A DNA stretch of 64,000 nt from Actinomyces lilanjuaniae (GCF_003606385.1 NZ_CP032514.1:2108001-2172000); one strand, 5' to 3'. Positions 53,597 to 62,979 are shown, numbered from the stretch's first letter. Numbers and translations are program-made. The notes: a model not told the origin generated them from the letters alone.

Positions 53597-54077
53597 TCAC
53601 AGGGTGTGTCCACGGACCGGGCCTTGGCTGGGGTGGTGTGGGCGGGCCTGGTGCGCGCGGTTGGCTGGCCTGGTGGTGGCATGGCTGCCTGGTAGACCCG
53701 GCGCACCCGGGCGACCGTCTTCATGTCGGCTGCCTGGGCCTGGGTGGCCCGGCTGGCCTGGGCGGCCTTCTGGGTGACGTCCTGGGCGATGCAGCGGGTA
53801 GCGGGGAAGCGGCAGGCGCGGCGGGTAGGTGCGCTCCAGCAGGCCCGTGAGCTGGTCGGTCCTGGTCATCCCGGTCAGCACCGCCAGCCTGGCTGCGTCG
53901 TTCACCTCACGTGTGGCCGGGCGGCGTCGTAGGCCAGGGCCATGGCCGCGCTACCGACCACGAGCAGCACGGCGTGCTCGCCTCACCGGGCGAGCCGCCC
54001 TCCACCAGGCCGAGCAGCCCCAGCAGCCGCTCCCCCGTCAGAGGAGGGCCAGGACACGGCTCACCCCCGGTGGTCAT
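53597..54077 (-). pseudogene. Unrecognised minus-strand ORF, frame broken about three times
   Basis: A continuous coding-like reading can be assembled from ATG 54077: MTTGGEPCPGPPLTGERLLG, LLGLVEGGSPG, then in another frame EHAVLLVVGSAAMALAYDAA, then VNDAARLAVLTGMTRTDQLT, GLLERTYPPRLP, and finally ATRCIAQDVTQKAAQASRAT, QAQAADMKTVARVRRVYQAA. Each switch needs one extra base near 54000, 53915 and 53810. It looks like a helical protein, possibly from a mobile element. No family recognised and the true end is uncertain. Confidence 0.35.
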
Positions 54078-54129
54078 GCCCGCGCCGAGGGACCGGGTGG
54101 TGACGAGGGTGCCGCGCCGCCGAGACGCC

Positions 54130-54450
54130 TCAGGACGCCTCAGGACTCTGTACGTCGGCCTCCGACCTGAAGATCTCTATCACCCGCAGGTACCAGCGTG
54201 CAGGGCACACCCGCCCGGGGTCCTCCACCCAGGCGGGGGCCTGCCACCCGTCACGCCCGGCCAGCCAGTCAGCCAGCGCCGCAAAAGCAGCGTCAACCTC
54301 CACCGCACCCGTGGGCGGCGGCTCCCGGGTGAAGACCTGGCTGGCGACGCTGGTCCCGCCACGACGCAGGCAGGAGGTGTAGTCATCCAGGGTCTGAAGC
54401 ACCCCGAACCGCCACCACACCACCAGGCGCCCAGCGGCTACCCCAGCCAC
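54130..54450 (-). CDS. Hypothetical protein, 106 aa
   Basis: The middle, VDAAFAALADWLAGRDGWQA then PAWVEDPGR and RWYLRVIEIF, resembles a small helical family seen beside regulators in actinobacteria, but I cannot name it. The ATG at 54450 overlaps the end of the preceding small ORF by 13 bases, so translational coupling is likely. It lies 52 bases before the broken ORF at 54077. Confidence 0.45.
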   Translation of the reverse strand: MAGVAAGRLVVWWRFGVLQTLDDYTSCLRRGGTSVASQVFTREPPPTGAVEVDAAFAALADWLAGRDGWQAPAWVEDPGRVCPARWYLRVIEIFRSEADVQSPEAS

Positions 54451-54653
54451 TGGGAGACCTGCTCCACCAGCCGGATGATCTTCCCGACCGCTCCTACCAC
54501 GACGCCGGTGGCACCCGCGACAATCCTGACATCATGTGCGAGCCGCACCGTAGCCTCGCGCCATCCCTGGACCTTCTCCCGCCACGGCCGCCCCGGCTCC
54601 GCGTGCCCAGCGCGCTTCCTGTCGTCGTTCCCGCTGCTGTCCTTGCTCCTCAT
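54438..54653 (-). CDS. Hypothetical small protein, 71 aa
   Basis: A charged N-terminus (MRSKDSSGNDDRKRAGHAEP) is followed by an amphipathic helix and a hydrophobic stretch VRIVAGATGVVVGAVGKIIR. It may be membrane-associated. No family recognised. It overlaps the next ORF. Confidence 0.35.
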   Translation of the reverse strand: MRSKDSSGNDDRKRAGHAEPGRPWREKVQGWREATVRLAHDVRIVAGATGVVVGAVGKIIRLVEQVSQWLG

Positions 54654-54928
54654 GTCTGCCTCCCGGCTAGGTGAGCCCGCCCCTCCTTGGGAGCGGGCAG
54701 GTGCCCGGCATGGGTCCCTTACCCGTACACATGCGGACCGCGTCCCCGACCGTCTCGCATGCTGGTCACCCCGAGAGGCACCAACAGCAGTACCACCGAG
54801 AGGGGTGCGCGCCCAGCTCCACGACGAGGGTGAGTGCGCCTGGCCGACAGTGGTCTGGCACCTAGAGCGAGGAGCATGAGACAGCGTGAGCGAGACGAGC
54901 AGCCCCTACCTGGACCCAAGGAGGTCGG

Positions 54929-55135
54929 GTGAGCTGGGAGCCCCAGGAAGGTCAGACCCGCATGGACGTCGACGTCACCGTCCGGGGGCGAGGCTCCGGG
55001 GTGAGAATGAGCGTCACCACGGGGCAGGCGAGGACGTGGTGGTGGTGCGCCTCAAGGGCGACGGCCATCCTGAAGGGCACCGCCATGAGCCCGGGCCAGG
55101 CGCGCGGGCTGGTCGCCCAGGGGGTGCGCCGCTGA
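54929..55135 (+). CDS. Hypothetical small protein, possibly frame-broken
   Basis: The open frame gives 68 aa, but the reading is more coherent if the frame switches twice: MDVDVTVRGRGSGVRMSVTT, then GEDVVVVRLKGDG, then AILKGTAMSPGQARGLVAQG. The joined version looks like a short beta-strand plus helix protein of the kind found in prophages. CAAGGAGG stands before GTG 54929. The stretch before it (54654-54928) shows nothing else convincing. Confidence 0.3.
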   Translation: MSWEPQEGQTRMDVDVTVRGRGSGVRMSVTTGQARTWWWCASRATAILKGTAMSPGQARGLVAQGVRR

Positions 55136-55215
55136 CGGGGCCTGGGTGCCGGCCCCCTACGTGCCGGGAACAGCAGCAGCCCCGACACCTGGTGGTGCCG
55201 GGGCTGCTGGGGCGG

Positions 55216-55289
55216 TAGCGGGGGCAGGATTCGAACCTGCGACCTCCGGGTTATGAGCCCGGCGAGCTACCGAACTGCTCCACCCCGCG
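55216..55289 (-). tRNA. Initiator tRNA-fMet (anticodon CAU)
   Basis: The minus strand reads CGCGGGGTGGAGCAGTTCGG at the 5' end, anticodon loop CTCATAA with the CAT anticodon, T-arm GGTTCGAATCC, and acceptor strand CCCCGCT plus A73 at 55216. The unpaired first acceptor position (C1 opposite T72) and the GGG/CCC pairs in the anticodon stem are marks of the initiator. CC of the CCA end is genomically present. Its 3' end faces the accessory island. Confidence 0.95.
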
Positions 55290-55551
55290 TTGGTGGAATG
55301 ATCCTAACGCCCCGCATCGAAATCGATCAATCCGTGGGAACGTGCCTTTGGTCACCCACGCGCACAAGCCGTTCCTACACAGCACACCGGCTCCCAGCCC
55401 AGGCGGTATCGCCAGAAACAGGGACCGGGGGCGGGCGCACCGGCAACGCGGTGCGCCCGCCCCCGCCACGGACAGCAGCCCAATTGCGACTCAGGCGGCC
55501 GCACAGACCAGCCAAGGTCCGGGCCACCGCCAGGAAGCCCCGGAGAAGCTC

Positions 55552-58500
55552 TTAGCCCTCCCCGAGCCGCTCCCTGGCGTCAACGGCCCTGTTCACGGCG
55601 TCGTTGAGACGGTCCTGAGCCTCACCGTAGGCCTCCCAGTCGCCTTCACTCATCGCGGTCTGGGCGTCGCTCATCGCCTGGTCCGCGTCTGTCAGTGCCT
55701 GGTCCAGGTCAGCCTGCGGGTCCCCGGCGGAGGACCCGCTGGCGCCGGCGGAGGGTGCGGCCGAGGCCTCGGCAGACGGCTCGCCGCTGGCAGACGCCGA
55801 GGCCTCAGCAGACGGCTCGGCAGAGGGCTCAGCAGTCTCCTCCGGAGCCGCTGTGGCGTCCTGGGTCGGATCCGTCCCGTCAGTAGCCTCGTTGGTGTCA
55901 TTGGCCGCACCGGCGTCACCGTCCACGGCCTCCTCACCTGTGGTCGCACCCGAGTCACCACCAAAGACCTGGTCCAGGGCGCCTGAGAGGGTGTCAGCGA
56001 AGCCGACCTCGTCGCCGAAGGCCACCAGCACCTTGCGTAGCAGCGGGTACTGAGTCCCCGAGGAGGACTGGACGTAGACCGGCTGGACGTAGAGGAGACC
56101 CCCTCCCACCGGGAGAGTCAGGAGATTGCCCTTGATCACCTCCGAGCCCTGCTGGGACAGCAGGTTCAGCGTCTGAGACACCTCCGGGTCGGAGTCAAAG
56201 ATGTTCTGGACCTGTCCGGGTCCGGAGACGTTGGAGGAGCGAGGCAGCTCCAGGAGCCGCAGCTGTCCGTAGTTGGGGTTGCGCTGCCCCGGCTCACCAG
56301 TGGCCGTCTCCGAGTCCACCGCCAGGAACCCGGTCAGCACGTTGCGGTTGGTGTTGCCTCCGATGATGTAGACGCTGGACAGCGAGAAGCTGGCCTCGTC
56401 CTGTCCCGGCATCTTCAGAGTCAGGTAGTAAGGGTCCTGAAGGTCGGCCTCGGAGGTCGTCGGGTCGTCCGGGACCTTCCAGAAGTCACCGCCGGAGTAG
56501 AACTCAGCCGCATCGTCGACGTGGTAGCTCGCCATGATGGTGCGCTGCACGGTGAACAGGTCCTCCGGGTAGCGCATGTGCGCCATGAGGTCAGCACTCA
56601 TCTCGCTCATCGACGTGACCGAGCCGGGGAAGACGGAGTCCCACGCCTTGAGGATCGGGTCGTCCTCATCCCACTCGTACAGGGTGACCGAGCCGTCGTA
56701 GGCATCCACCACCGCCTTGACCGAGTTGCGCACGTAGTTGGACTCCTCCGGGGCCCCCAGCAGCGCGGCGCTGCCGTCGGGGGAGGTAGCCGTGTCCTCC
56801 AGGGACTCGTGCTGGGAGTAGGGGTAGTTGTTCGTCGTCGTGTAGCCGTCGACGATCCACACCACGCGCTTAGGCGTCGAGGGGTCGTCATCGTCGTCAA
56901 CCACCGCCGGATAGGGGCTGCCGTCCAGGGTGAGCCAAGGAGCCACCTTGGCCACACGCTGTGCCGGGTCGCGGTCGTAGAGGATCTGGGACCCGGAGCG
57001 GACCTCCTGGGAGAACAGGATGTTCATCTCCTGGAACCTGGTGGCGTACAGGAGGCGGTTGACCGGGTTGGACACGTTAGGGCCACCGTCCCCGGAGAAG
57101 GTGGTGTTGACCTGCCCAGTCTCAGAGGTGTCGTCGGGGTAGTTGAGCTCGCGAGGCGTGCCGCCGTCATCGCCTCCCACGATCGAGTAGTCGGCCGAGG
57201 CCTGGCCGAAGTAGATACGCGGCTCGTAGTCTCCCAGGTCCCCGGAGGAGGGGATGCCACCCTCCCAGAAAGACGGGTAGCCACCGGTAGCGACCGTGTT
57301 GCCGTAGGCGGTGACCACACCGTACCCGTGAGTGTAGACAGTGTGCTCGTTGACCCACGTGCGCTGACTGTCCCCCAGCCCGGACAGGTTGAGCTCACGG
57401 ACCGCGATCACCGTATCCCGGCTGACGGAGTCCACCGTGTACCGGTCCACGTTGAGGGTCTCCCGGAAGGAGTAGTACTGCTTGTTCTGCTGGAGCTGCT
57501 GGAACGTCGGCGAGACCAGCTGCGGGTCGAGCAGACGGATCGACGTCGTGGACTCGGTGTCCTCCTGGAGCTGTCCAGCCTCGGCAGTCGTCGTGGCGTC
57601 GTAGGCGGTGGTCTCGATGCCGTCGAGCCCGTAGGCAGCCAGCGTGGCGTCGATGTTGCGCTGGATGTACTGGGCCTCCTGCCGCTGGGCGTTGGGATCA
57701 ACGACGAACGTCTGGATCGCGGCAGGGTAGGCGGTACCCACCAGCAGGGCCGAGACCACCATGACGACCACTCCGGTCACCGGAAGGCGCCAGGAGCGGG
57801 ACCGCACCGAGGCCACAAAGAGGACAGCCACCGCAATGGAGATCGCCGCCAGGATCGCCCTGGCCGGGACCACGGCGTTGATGTCGGTGTAGCCCGCTCC
57901 GTCAAACCGGGAGTTCGCGGCGTACAGCGCGGTGTAGCGGTCCAGCCAGTAGCGCCCCCCCTGCAGCAGGGCGTAGAGGGTGAGGAACACTGTCAGGTGG
58001 GTCCGCGCAGCCCTGGTGAAGTGCGGCTGGCGGGAGACGGAGATACCGCCGTACAGGTAGTGGACCGCCACAGAGGCCACCCCCGAGAACAGGACCACGT
58101 TAGACAGGTACCCCAGCGCCGTCAGGAGCACAGGAAGAATAAAGACATAGAACGACATGTCAATGCCGAACTGCGGGTCCCTGACACCGAAGGACTGGGT
58201 GTGGATGGCCAGCAGCACCTGGTCCCACTGCGGGACCAGCTCCCAGGCGGCTCCCAGCAGCCCCAGGACCGCAGGGATGCCCCAGGTCAGGAGCCTGCGC
58301 ATCGGCTCGACGGCAGTCTGGTAGGCCTCCAGGCTCCTGCTTGCCTCGTCGCTGGGGACTACCACCTCACGAGCCTGGTAGGCCCGGGACATCGCGGTGT
58401 AGACGGCACCAAACATGACCACGAAGCCCAGAAGGAACAGGGCGGCCCCGGCCACCCACCGGGTCCAGATGACGCGGGAGAAGCCCAGCTGGTCATACCA

Positions 58501-58851
58501 CAGCACTTCCGTCCAGGTCTGGGAGGCGAAGATAATCACGCCTCCGATCACCGCGAGAATGAGCGCTGTCAGGGCCAGTGGTCCGGGACGACGACGTCCG
58601 GAGTCGGTGTCGTTAGTCCTAGGGGTACGCGGAGGCCGGGGCCCTCCGCGCCCGAATCCGGGTCTGGAGCCGGGAGGGCCGAACCTAGGCATGGATCGGG
58701 ACCGAGACGCTGACGACGAGCCTGACCCGCCGGACTTCGCAGGCCTGGCGGGTCGATCGGAGTCACGATCCTGGGCAGGCTCGCGGGACTCGTCTGACCT
58801 GTCTGACTTGTTGCTCGGCTCTTCTTCTTCGTTCCGGGTGCTCACAATCAC
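55552..58851 (-). CDS. UPF0182 family large membrane protein
   Basis: This 1099-aa protein has a basic, Gly/Arg/Ser-rich cytoplasmic start (1-90), about seven membrane segments (about 100-400) and a long extracellular domain (about 400-960) with PLLTRVLV-like and YLEPVYVQ-like strands. GGGLLYVQPVYVQSSSGTQY near residue 930 is a typical family segment. An Ala/Ser/Glu-rich low-complexity tail (960-1060) and a short coiled-coil end follow. Its function is unknown. It matches Rv3193c of M. tuberculosis in plan (from memory), and the following genes keep the same order there. Confidence 0.92.
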   Translation of the reverse strand: MIVSTRNEEEEPSNKSDRSDESREPAQDRDSDRPARPAKSGGSGSSSASRSRSMPRFGPPGSRPGFGRGGPRPPRTPRTNDTDSGRRRPGPLALTALILAVIGGVIIFASQTWTEVLWYDQLGFSRVIWTRWVAGAALFLLGFVVMFGAVYTAMSRAYQAREVVVPSDEASRSLEAYQTAVEPMRRLLTWGIPAVLGLLGAAWELVPQWDQVLLAIHTQSFGVRDPQFGIDMSFYVFILPVLLTALGYLSNVVLFSGVASVAVHYLYGGISVSRQPHFTRAARTHLTVFLTLYALLQGGRYWLDRYTALYAANSRFDGAGYTDINAVVPARAILAAISIAVAVLFVASVRSRSWRLPVTGVVVMVVSALLVGTAYPAAIQTFVVDPNAQRQEAQYIQRNIDATLAAYGLDGIETTAYDATTTAEAGQLQEDTESTTSIRLLDPQLVSPTFQQLQQNKQYYSFRETLNVDRYTVDSVSRDTVIAVRELNLSGLGDSQRTWVNEHTVYTHGYGVVTAYGNTVATGGYPSFWEGGIPSSGDLGDYEPRIYFGQASADYSIVGGDDGGTPRELNYPDDTSETGQVNTTFSGDGGPNVSNPVNRLLYATRFQEMNILFSQEVRSGSQILYDRDPAQRVAKVAPWLTLDGSPYPAVVDDDDDPSTPKRVVWIVDGYTTTNNYPYSQHESLEDTATSPDGSAALLGAPEESNYVRNSVKAVVDAYDGSVTLYEWDEDDPILKAWDSVFPGSVTSMSEMSADLMAHMRYPEDLFTVQRTIMASYHVDDAAEFYSGGDFWKVPDDPTTSEADLQDPYYLTLKMPGQDEASFSLSSVYIIGGNTNRNVLTGFLAVDSETATGEPGQRNPNYGQLRLLELPRSSNVSGPGQVQNIFDSDPEVSQTLNLLSQQGSEVIKGNLLTLPVGGGLLYVQPVYVQSSSGTQYPLLRKVLVAFGDEVGFADTLSGALDQVFGGDSGATTGEEAVDGDAGAANDTNEATDGTDPTQDATAAPEETAEPSAEPSAEASASASGEPSAEASAAPSAGASGSSAGDPQADLDQALTDADQAMSDAQTAMSEGDWEAYGEAQDRLNDAVNRAVDARERLGEG

Positions 58852-59043
58852 ACTCCGTGTCTGGTCTGCACAGGGGCACCGACCAGCAGGCCGGTGTTTC
58901 TATCGTCCCACAGCCTCCCCACCTGTAGGCAAGCCGTCGCCGTAGAGAGCACCAAGACGAGACCTGCCCCAGGGTCCCGCCAGAGTCCTCAGCGTCGTCA
59001 GCAGCCTCGGCACGACGTCCTCGGGACGTGGGACCATGAGTCC

Positions 59044-59742
59044 ATGGCCTCACCAGAACCTGACCCTGAGGAGCACGACCACGCCCCCGCCCCTGGCACC
59101 GAGTCCCTCGGCAACCTCGCCGCCGACCGCAGGACCCCATCCGTGCAGACCCCTGGTGAGACGGAGCGGGGCAAGGGCACCGAGGAGCCGCGCATAGCGG
59201 GCACCTCCACGCAGGAGGCCCTGGTCGCAGCAGTGACCGAGACCGAGGCACATGTGTCTGTCCACGGCTGGGACGCCCCGGTACGGCTCTTCTCCCTGGT
59301 GCGCACCGCCGAGGCGCTGAAGCACGACGCCGGGCTCAGTCGGCTTCTGCCCGCTCACGAGCTGGCGCGGTCCCGCCATAACCCGCAGGCGCTGACTGTT
59401 ATCGAGCAGGAGGATCTGCCCGCCGCAGCCAGCCTGGAGGACCTCCTCAACCAACTGGCCTGGCCGGAGTCTGTCCACGGAGCAGTCCTCAGCGTCGAGA
59501 GGACCATCCTCGGCCCTCAGGCACAGGCACGGGTCGAGGCTGTCACTGACCCGCAGGAGCGCACGGCCCTTGTCAGCAGCCTCACGGACCGGGAGGACAT
59601 CCGCATGGTGATAGGGGTTCTGCGTAGTGGCGAGTCCTGGTGCGCGTTGCGGTCGCGCTCCCACGACTCGGCTGATGACGTCTACCATGGGGAGCGCCTG
59701 GTCCCCCAACTGGTCGAGGCCCTGGCAGCAACCTTCCTGTAG
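59044..59742 (+). CDS. PPA1309-family protein
   Basis: This 232-aa soluble protein fits the actinobacterial PPA1309-type family: VAAVTETEAHVSVHGWDAPV RLFSLV, LLPAHELARSRHNPQALTVI EQEDLP, WPESVHGAVLSVERTIL, then RMVIGVLRSGESWCALR and the C-terminal LVPQLVEALAATFL. The function is unknown. I start at ATG 59044; the frame is open to 58894 but lacks family similarity there. It is divergent from UPF0182 and convergent with the DUF2342 gene. Confidence 0.78.
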   Translation: MASPEPDPEEHDHAPAPGTESLGNLAADRRTPSVQTPGETERGKGTEEPRIAGTSTQEALVAAVTETEAHVSVHGWDAPVRLFSLVRTAEALKHDAGLSRLLPAHELARSRHNPQALTVIEQEDLPAAASLEDLLNQLAWPESVHGAVLSVERTILGPQAQARVEAVTDPQERTALVSSLTDREDIRMVIGVLRSGESWCALRSRSHDSADDVYHGERLVPQLVEALAATFL

Positions 59743-59832
59743 CCAGCCCGGTCTACCCCCGTGCAACTTCCGGAAGGGGCACTTCGCCCCCGCCTCGCAC
59801 CCAGGAGCTGTCCCTCCCGGAGGGTGCGACTG

Positions 59833-61401
59833 CTACGGCTGCGGACCGGCCGTCGGGCCCGGATGATCCGGGCCCGCCTCTCCGTCGTTCCTGTCCTGCC
59901 TGTCACCCCCATCCTCCCCGGACCTCCCGTTGGAGCCCCCGGAGCCCTCAGGACCGCCCTCCCGGGAGCCTTCCTGCCGACTGGTCCCGCCGCCTGTCCG
60001 CCTGGCACCCTCTGCGTAGCCCAAGGTCCCCTCCAGGAGGGAGACCAGGTCCGCGTCCATCTGCGCGTCCATGTCCTCAGCGGCACGACGGATCGTCAGG
60101 AAGTCCTCGGGGCTGGCGAGCTCGGCAGCCGTCGGCATGACGTCCGGGTGGTTCCAGAAGGCGTCCCGCTCCGCCTCCCCGGCCTGCTCTCCCAGGTGGG
60201 ACCACAGGCGGGCCGCCTCACGAGCCAGGCGCGGTCTGAAGGTCAGGCCGATGAGTCGGGAGAAGAGCTGCTCGGCAGGCCCTCCCTGGGCGCGCCTGCG
60301 TCGCATCATCTCCTGCAATGCCATAGCGCTGGGCAGGTGTGGGGCCACGGCACGCGCCGTCACCACCTCGACCCAGCCCTCGACCAGTGCCAGCAGCGTC
60401 TCCAGACGCTCCAGCGCCTCACGCTGGGAGCCGGTCTCCTGCGGCGCGAACAGCCCCCCGTTCAAGGCCGCCTGCAGGGCCTCCGGGTCATTGGGGTCCA
60501 CCTGTGCCACCGCGGACTCCAGGGCGTCAGTGTCGATACGGATCTCGCGGGCATAGGCCTCCACAGCCCCCATCACCTGGCCCCGCAGCCACGGGACATG
60601 GGCATAGAGACGGGCCGTGGCCGCCTCCCGGACCGCGAGAAACATGAGCGCCTCACGCTGGTCCACCTCCAGCCCCTCAGTGAAGGCGCTGACATTAGTG
60701 GGGACAAGTGCGGTACCCGGGTCCCGAGTCAGAGGAAGCCCGGTATCGGTGGCCCCGACTGCCTCCCTGGCCAGCCCGCCGATAGCCTGGCCCAACTGGA
60801 GACCGAAGGCCGTACCCGCCATAGTGCGCATAATCGACCCCAGGGCTCCCATCTGCTGGGCAGCCTGCCCCATGCTCTCCGGCAGCTCGCGTATCTGCTT
60901 CTCCAGGGTCGAGGCCAGTGCCGCAGTCACCGCCTCCGCCACGGGCGCGCACACGTCCTTCCACACGGGCATGGTGCGTTCCACCCACGCGCTACGGCTC
61001 CAGGCCTCCCGCCTTCCCGGAGCCGGCATCAAGTCCGTGGCCGTGTCCAGCCACAGGTCGGCTACCTGAAGAGCCTGCCGGGTGTCATCGGCCGCCTCTG
61101 CGGTCACGGTCGGGTCGCTGTGTGCCCGGGCCTGCCGGAGGGCAAGGTCCTGGCCCACGCTCCAGTTGACCGGCTCAGTCGTGGACGCGCTGAACACCTG
61201 CTGCAGCTGGGAGCGCATCGCGAACAGCTGAGCGGGACTGAGCCGGGACACGTCTGCCATCCCCGGCAGCCGAGAGAGGTCGGAGGGGTTCACACCTGCC
61301 GAGCGCAGGGCGGCCACAGCATCAGCAGCCATCTGCTGACCGAAGATGGAGGAGAGCATCTCCTCCAACTCACCAAAGGGGTCCTCAGGCTCCTCGCTCA
61401 T
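59833..61401 (-). CDS. Zinc-dependent metalloprotease-like protein (DUF2342)
   Basis: A 522-aa soluble protein of the actinobacterial DUF2342/zincin family. FGELEEMLSSIFGQQ opens it, with NPSDLSRLPGMADVSRLSPA; the fold continues GTAFGLQLGQAIGGLAREAV. In the family an HEAAH-like helix binds zinc; here the equivalent stretch is AVREAATARLYAHVPWL, where the first His seems replaced, so activity is doubtful. The Gly/Ser/Arg-rich tail (about 460-522) is disordered. Corresponds to Rv3195 in plan. GAGAGGAAT precedes the ATG. Confidence 0.85.
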   Translation of the reverse strand: MSEEPEDPFGELEEMLSSIFGQQMAADAVAALRSAGVNPSDLSRLPGMADVSRLSPAQLFAMRSQLQQVFSASTTEPVNWSVGQDLALRQARAHSDPTVTAEAADDTRQALQVADLWLDTATDLMPAPGRREAWSRSAWVERTMPVWKDVCAPVAEAVTAALASTLEKQIRELPESMGQAAQQMGALGSIMRTMAGTAFGLQLGQAIGGLAREAVGATDTGLPLTRDPGTALVPTNVSAFTEGLEVDQREALMFLAVREAATARLYAHVPWLRGQVMGAVEAYAREIRIDTDALESAVAQVDPNDPEALQAALNGGLFAPQETGSQREALERLETLLALVEGWVEVVTARAVAPHLPSAMALQEMMRRRRAQGGPAEQLFSRLIGLTFRPRLAREAARLWSHLGEQAGEAERDAFWNHPDVMPTAAELASPEDFLTIRRAAEDMDAQMDADLVSLLEGTLGYAEGARRTGGGTSRQEGSREGGPEGSGGSNGRSGEDGGDRQDRNDGEAGPDHPGPTAGPQP

Positions 61402-61734
61402 AGAATTCCTCTCTCAGGATCACGGGGTACCGACAGGCGCAGACCAGCAGGCAGCAGGTGCACCGCAGCCGCCTGAGACGGACGAGCCACCTGCCCGTGC
61501 GGTGCTGCGGACACCTCCCGGAGCCCGACCGGTACCGTGGGGACGCTGCCCGGGTCCTGCCCCTGCAACGGTCGCATGGTCCCACACATTCCTGACCGTC
61601 ACCGGGAGGCAGCCCGAGCCTCCTGACCGGGCCAGCCGGAATGGCACCGACTGTCGCGACAACTGTGCCACGACGTCGGCGGATCCCTACTTCCCCTCTT
61701 CTCCTTCCCCTCTGCTCCCCCAATCCGCAGGAAG

Positions 61735-62979
61735 ATGTCCGATGATGGTGCTGTGACGCAGCCAGAGCCCGCACACAAGCCTGACGTCCCCGACGACACC
61801 ACCCATGACACCACCCATGACACCACCGACAACGTCCCTGAGGACACCTCCAACGCCCGCGGACGACACCGCCTTCTGCTGCCAGCGGCGGTCGTGGTCC
61901 TTGTCGTCGGTCTTGTCGTGGCTGCCTTCACTGTTCCCGTGGACAGGGTCATCGAGGCTCCAGGACCGACGTGGAACGTGCTTGGCACAGTCTCGCAGGA
62001 CGACCCGCAGGACCTCGTCACCGTCAGTGGCACCCAGACCTACCCCACCGAGGGAGCGCTGATGATGACAACGGTCTCCGTGACAGGGTGCCCCGGCTAC
62101 CCCGTGACCGTGGCCAACGTCGTCGTGGCCTGGCTGTCGCCTGACCAGACCGTGCTGGACAGGGAGCAGGTCTGCCCCAAGGAGGTGTCCGCGGAGGAGA
62201 TCAACGAGCGTAACGAGACCCAGATGACAGGTTCCCAGGACGCTGCGGTGGTCGCCGCGCTGGAGGAGGCCGGTCTGGCAGAGTCCATGACGCTGACCGT
62301 CACCGGCGTCGCCGAGGAGCAGGCTGGTACCGACATCGCTGCGGGCGACGTCCTGGTCTCCCTGACTCCCAAGGGAGCACAGACCACCACGCTGTCCACC
62401 TACGCCCAGCTGCGCGAGCTGATGACCACAATCGACCCGGGAACCGAGGTCACCCTGGAGGTCCTACGCGACGGCCAGCAGGTCAGCACCACGCTGACGA
62501 CACTGCCACCGGGTGCCATGGACGGTAGCGAGGGGGCCACCGAGGACGCCTCGGGCTCCCTGCTGGGGCTGCACCTTGACGTCGCCGCGGACTCCGATAT
62601 TGAGGCCGAGTTCGGCCTCCCCGAGGTCGGCGGCCCCAGCGCGGGCATGATGTTCGCCTTAGCCATCGTCGACAAGGTGACCCCGGGGTCCCTGACAGGC
62701 GGGCAGGACGTCGCCGGCACCGGCACGATCTCCGTGGACGGGCAGGTCGGCGCTATCGGCGGGATCCAGCAAAAGATGGCCGGGGCCTCGGGGGCCGGGG
62801 CCGACTACTTCCTGGCACCTGCAGGCAGCTGCGAGGAGGTTGTCGGCCACGAGCCGGAGGGTATGCAGGTCTTTGCTGTCGCTACTCTCCATGAGGCCGT
62901 CCAGGCAGTGGAGGGTATTGCCCTGGGTGACACCTCCGGGCTCACCACCTGCTCCTCCCTCCAGGACCGGCAGGACTGA
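61735..62979 (+). CDS. PDZ-domain serine protease with Lon-type (S16) catalytic domain
   Basis: A 414-aa YlbL-like membrane protein. After an Asp/Thr-rich start with THDTTHDTT repeats, one membrane segment lies at about 46-66. A PDZ domain follows (about 155-270, with GDVLVSLTPKG and LEVLRDGQQVSTTL). The C-terminal Lon-protease domain has the catalytic Ser302 in VGGPSAGMMFALAIVD and Lys347 in GAIGGIQQKMAGA. It should cleave proteins outside the membrane. Corresponds to Rv3194c in plan. Start ATG 61735 is close behind CAGGAAG. Confidence 0.9.
   Translation: MSDDGAVTQPEPAHKPDVPDDTTHDTTHDTTDNVPEDTSNARGRHRLLLPAAVVVLVVGLVVAAFTVPVDRVIEAPGPTWNVLGTVSQDDPQDLVTVSGTQTYPTEGALMMTTVSVTGCPGYPVTVANVVVAWLSPDQTVLDREQVCPKEVSAEEINERNETQMTGSQDAAVVAALEEAGLAESMTLTVTGVAEEQAGTDIAAGDVLVSLTPKGAQTTTLSTYAQLRELMTTIDPGTEVTLEVLRDGQQVSTTLTTLPPGAMDGSEGATEDASGSLLGLHLDVAADSDIEAEFGLPEVGGPSAGMMFALAIVDKVTPGSLTGGQDVAGTGTISVDGQVGAIGGIQQKMAGASGAGADYFLAPAGSCEEVVGHEPEGMQVFAVATLHEAVQAVEGIALGDTSGLTTCSSLQDRQD

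Noticed and set aside
52576..53724. Open frame of 382 codons on the minus strand opposite the methylase
   Set aside because: It is antisense to a clearly recognised DNA adenine methylase, is Gly/Val-rich without a motif, and is explained by third-position GC bias.
56521..58713. Open frame of 730 codons on the plus strand
   Set aside because: It lies wholly inside the UPF0182 gene on the other strand; His/Arg/Gly-rich composition and no family features.
59761..61476. Open frame of 571 codons on the plus strand
   Set aside because: It is antisense to the DUF2342 gene, which has clear family motifs and a good ribosome site.
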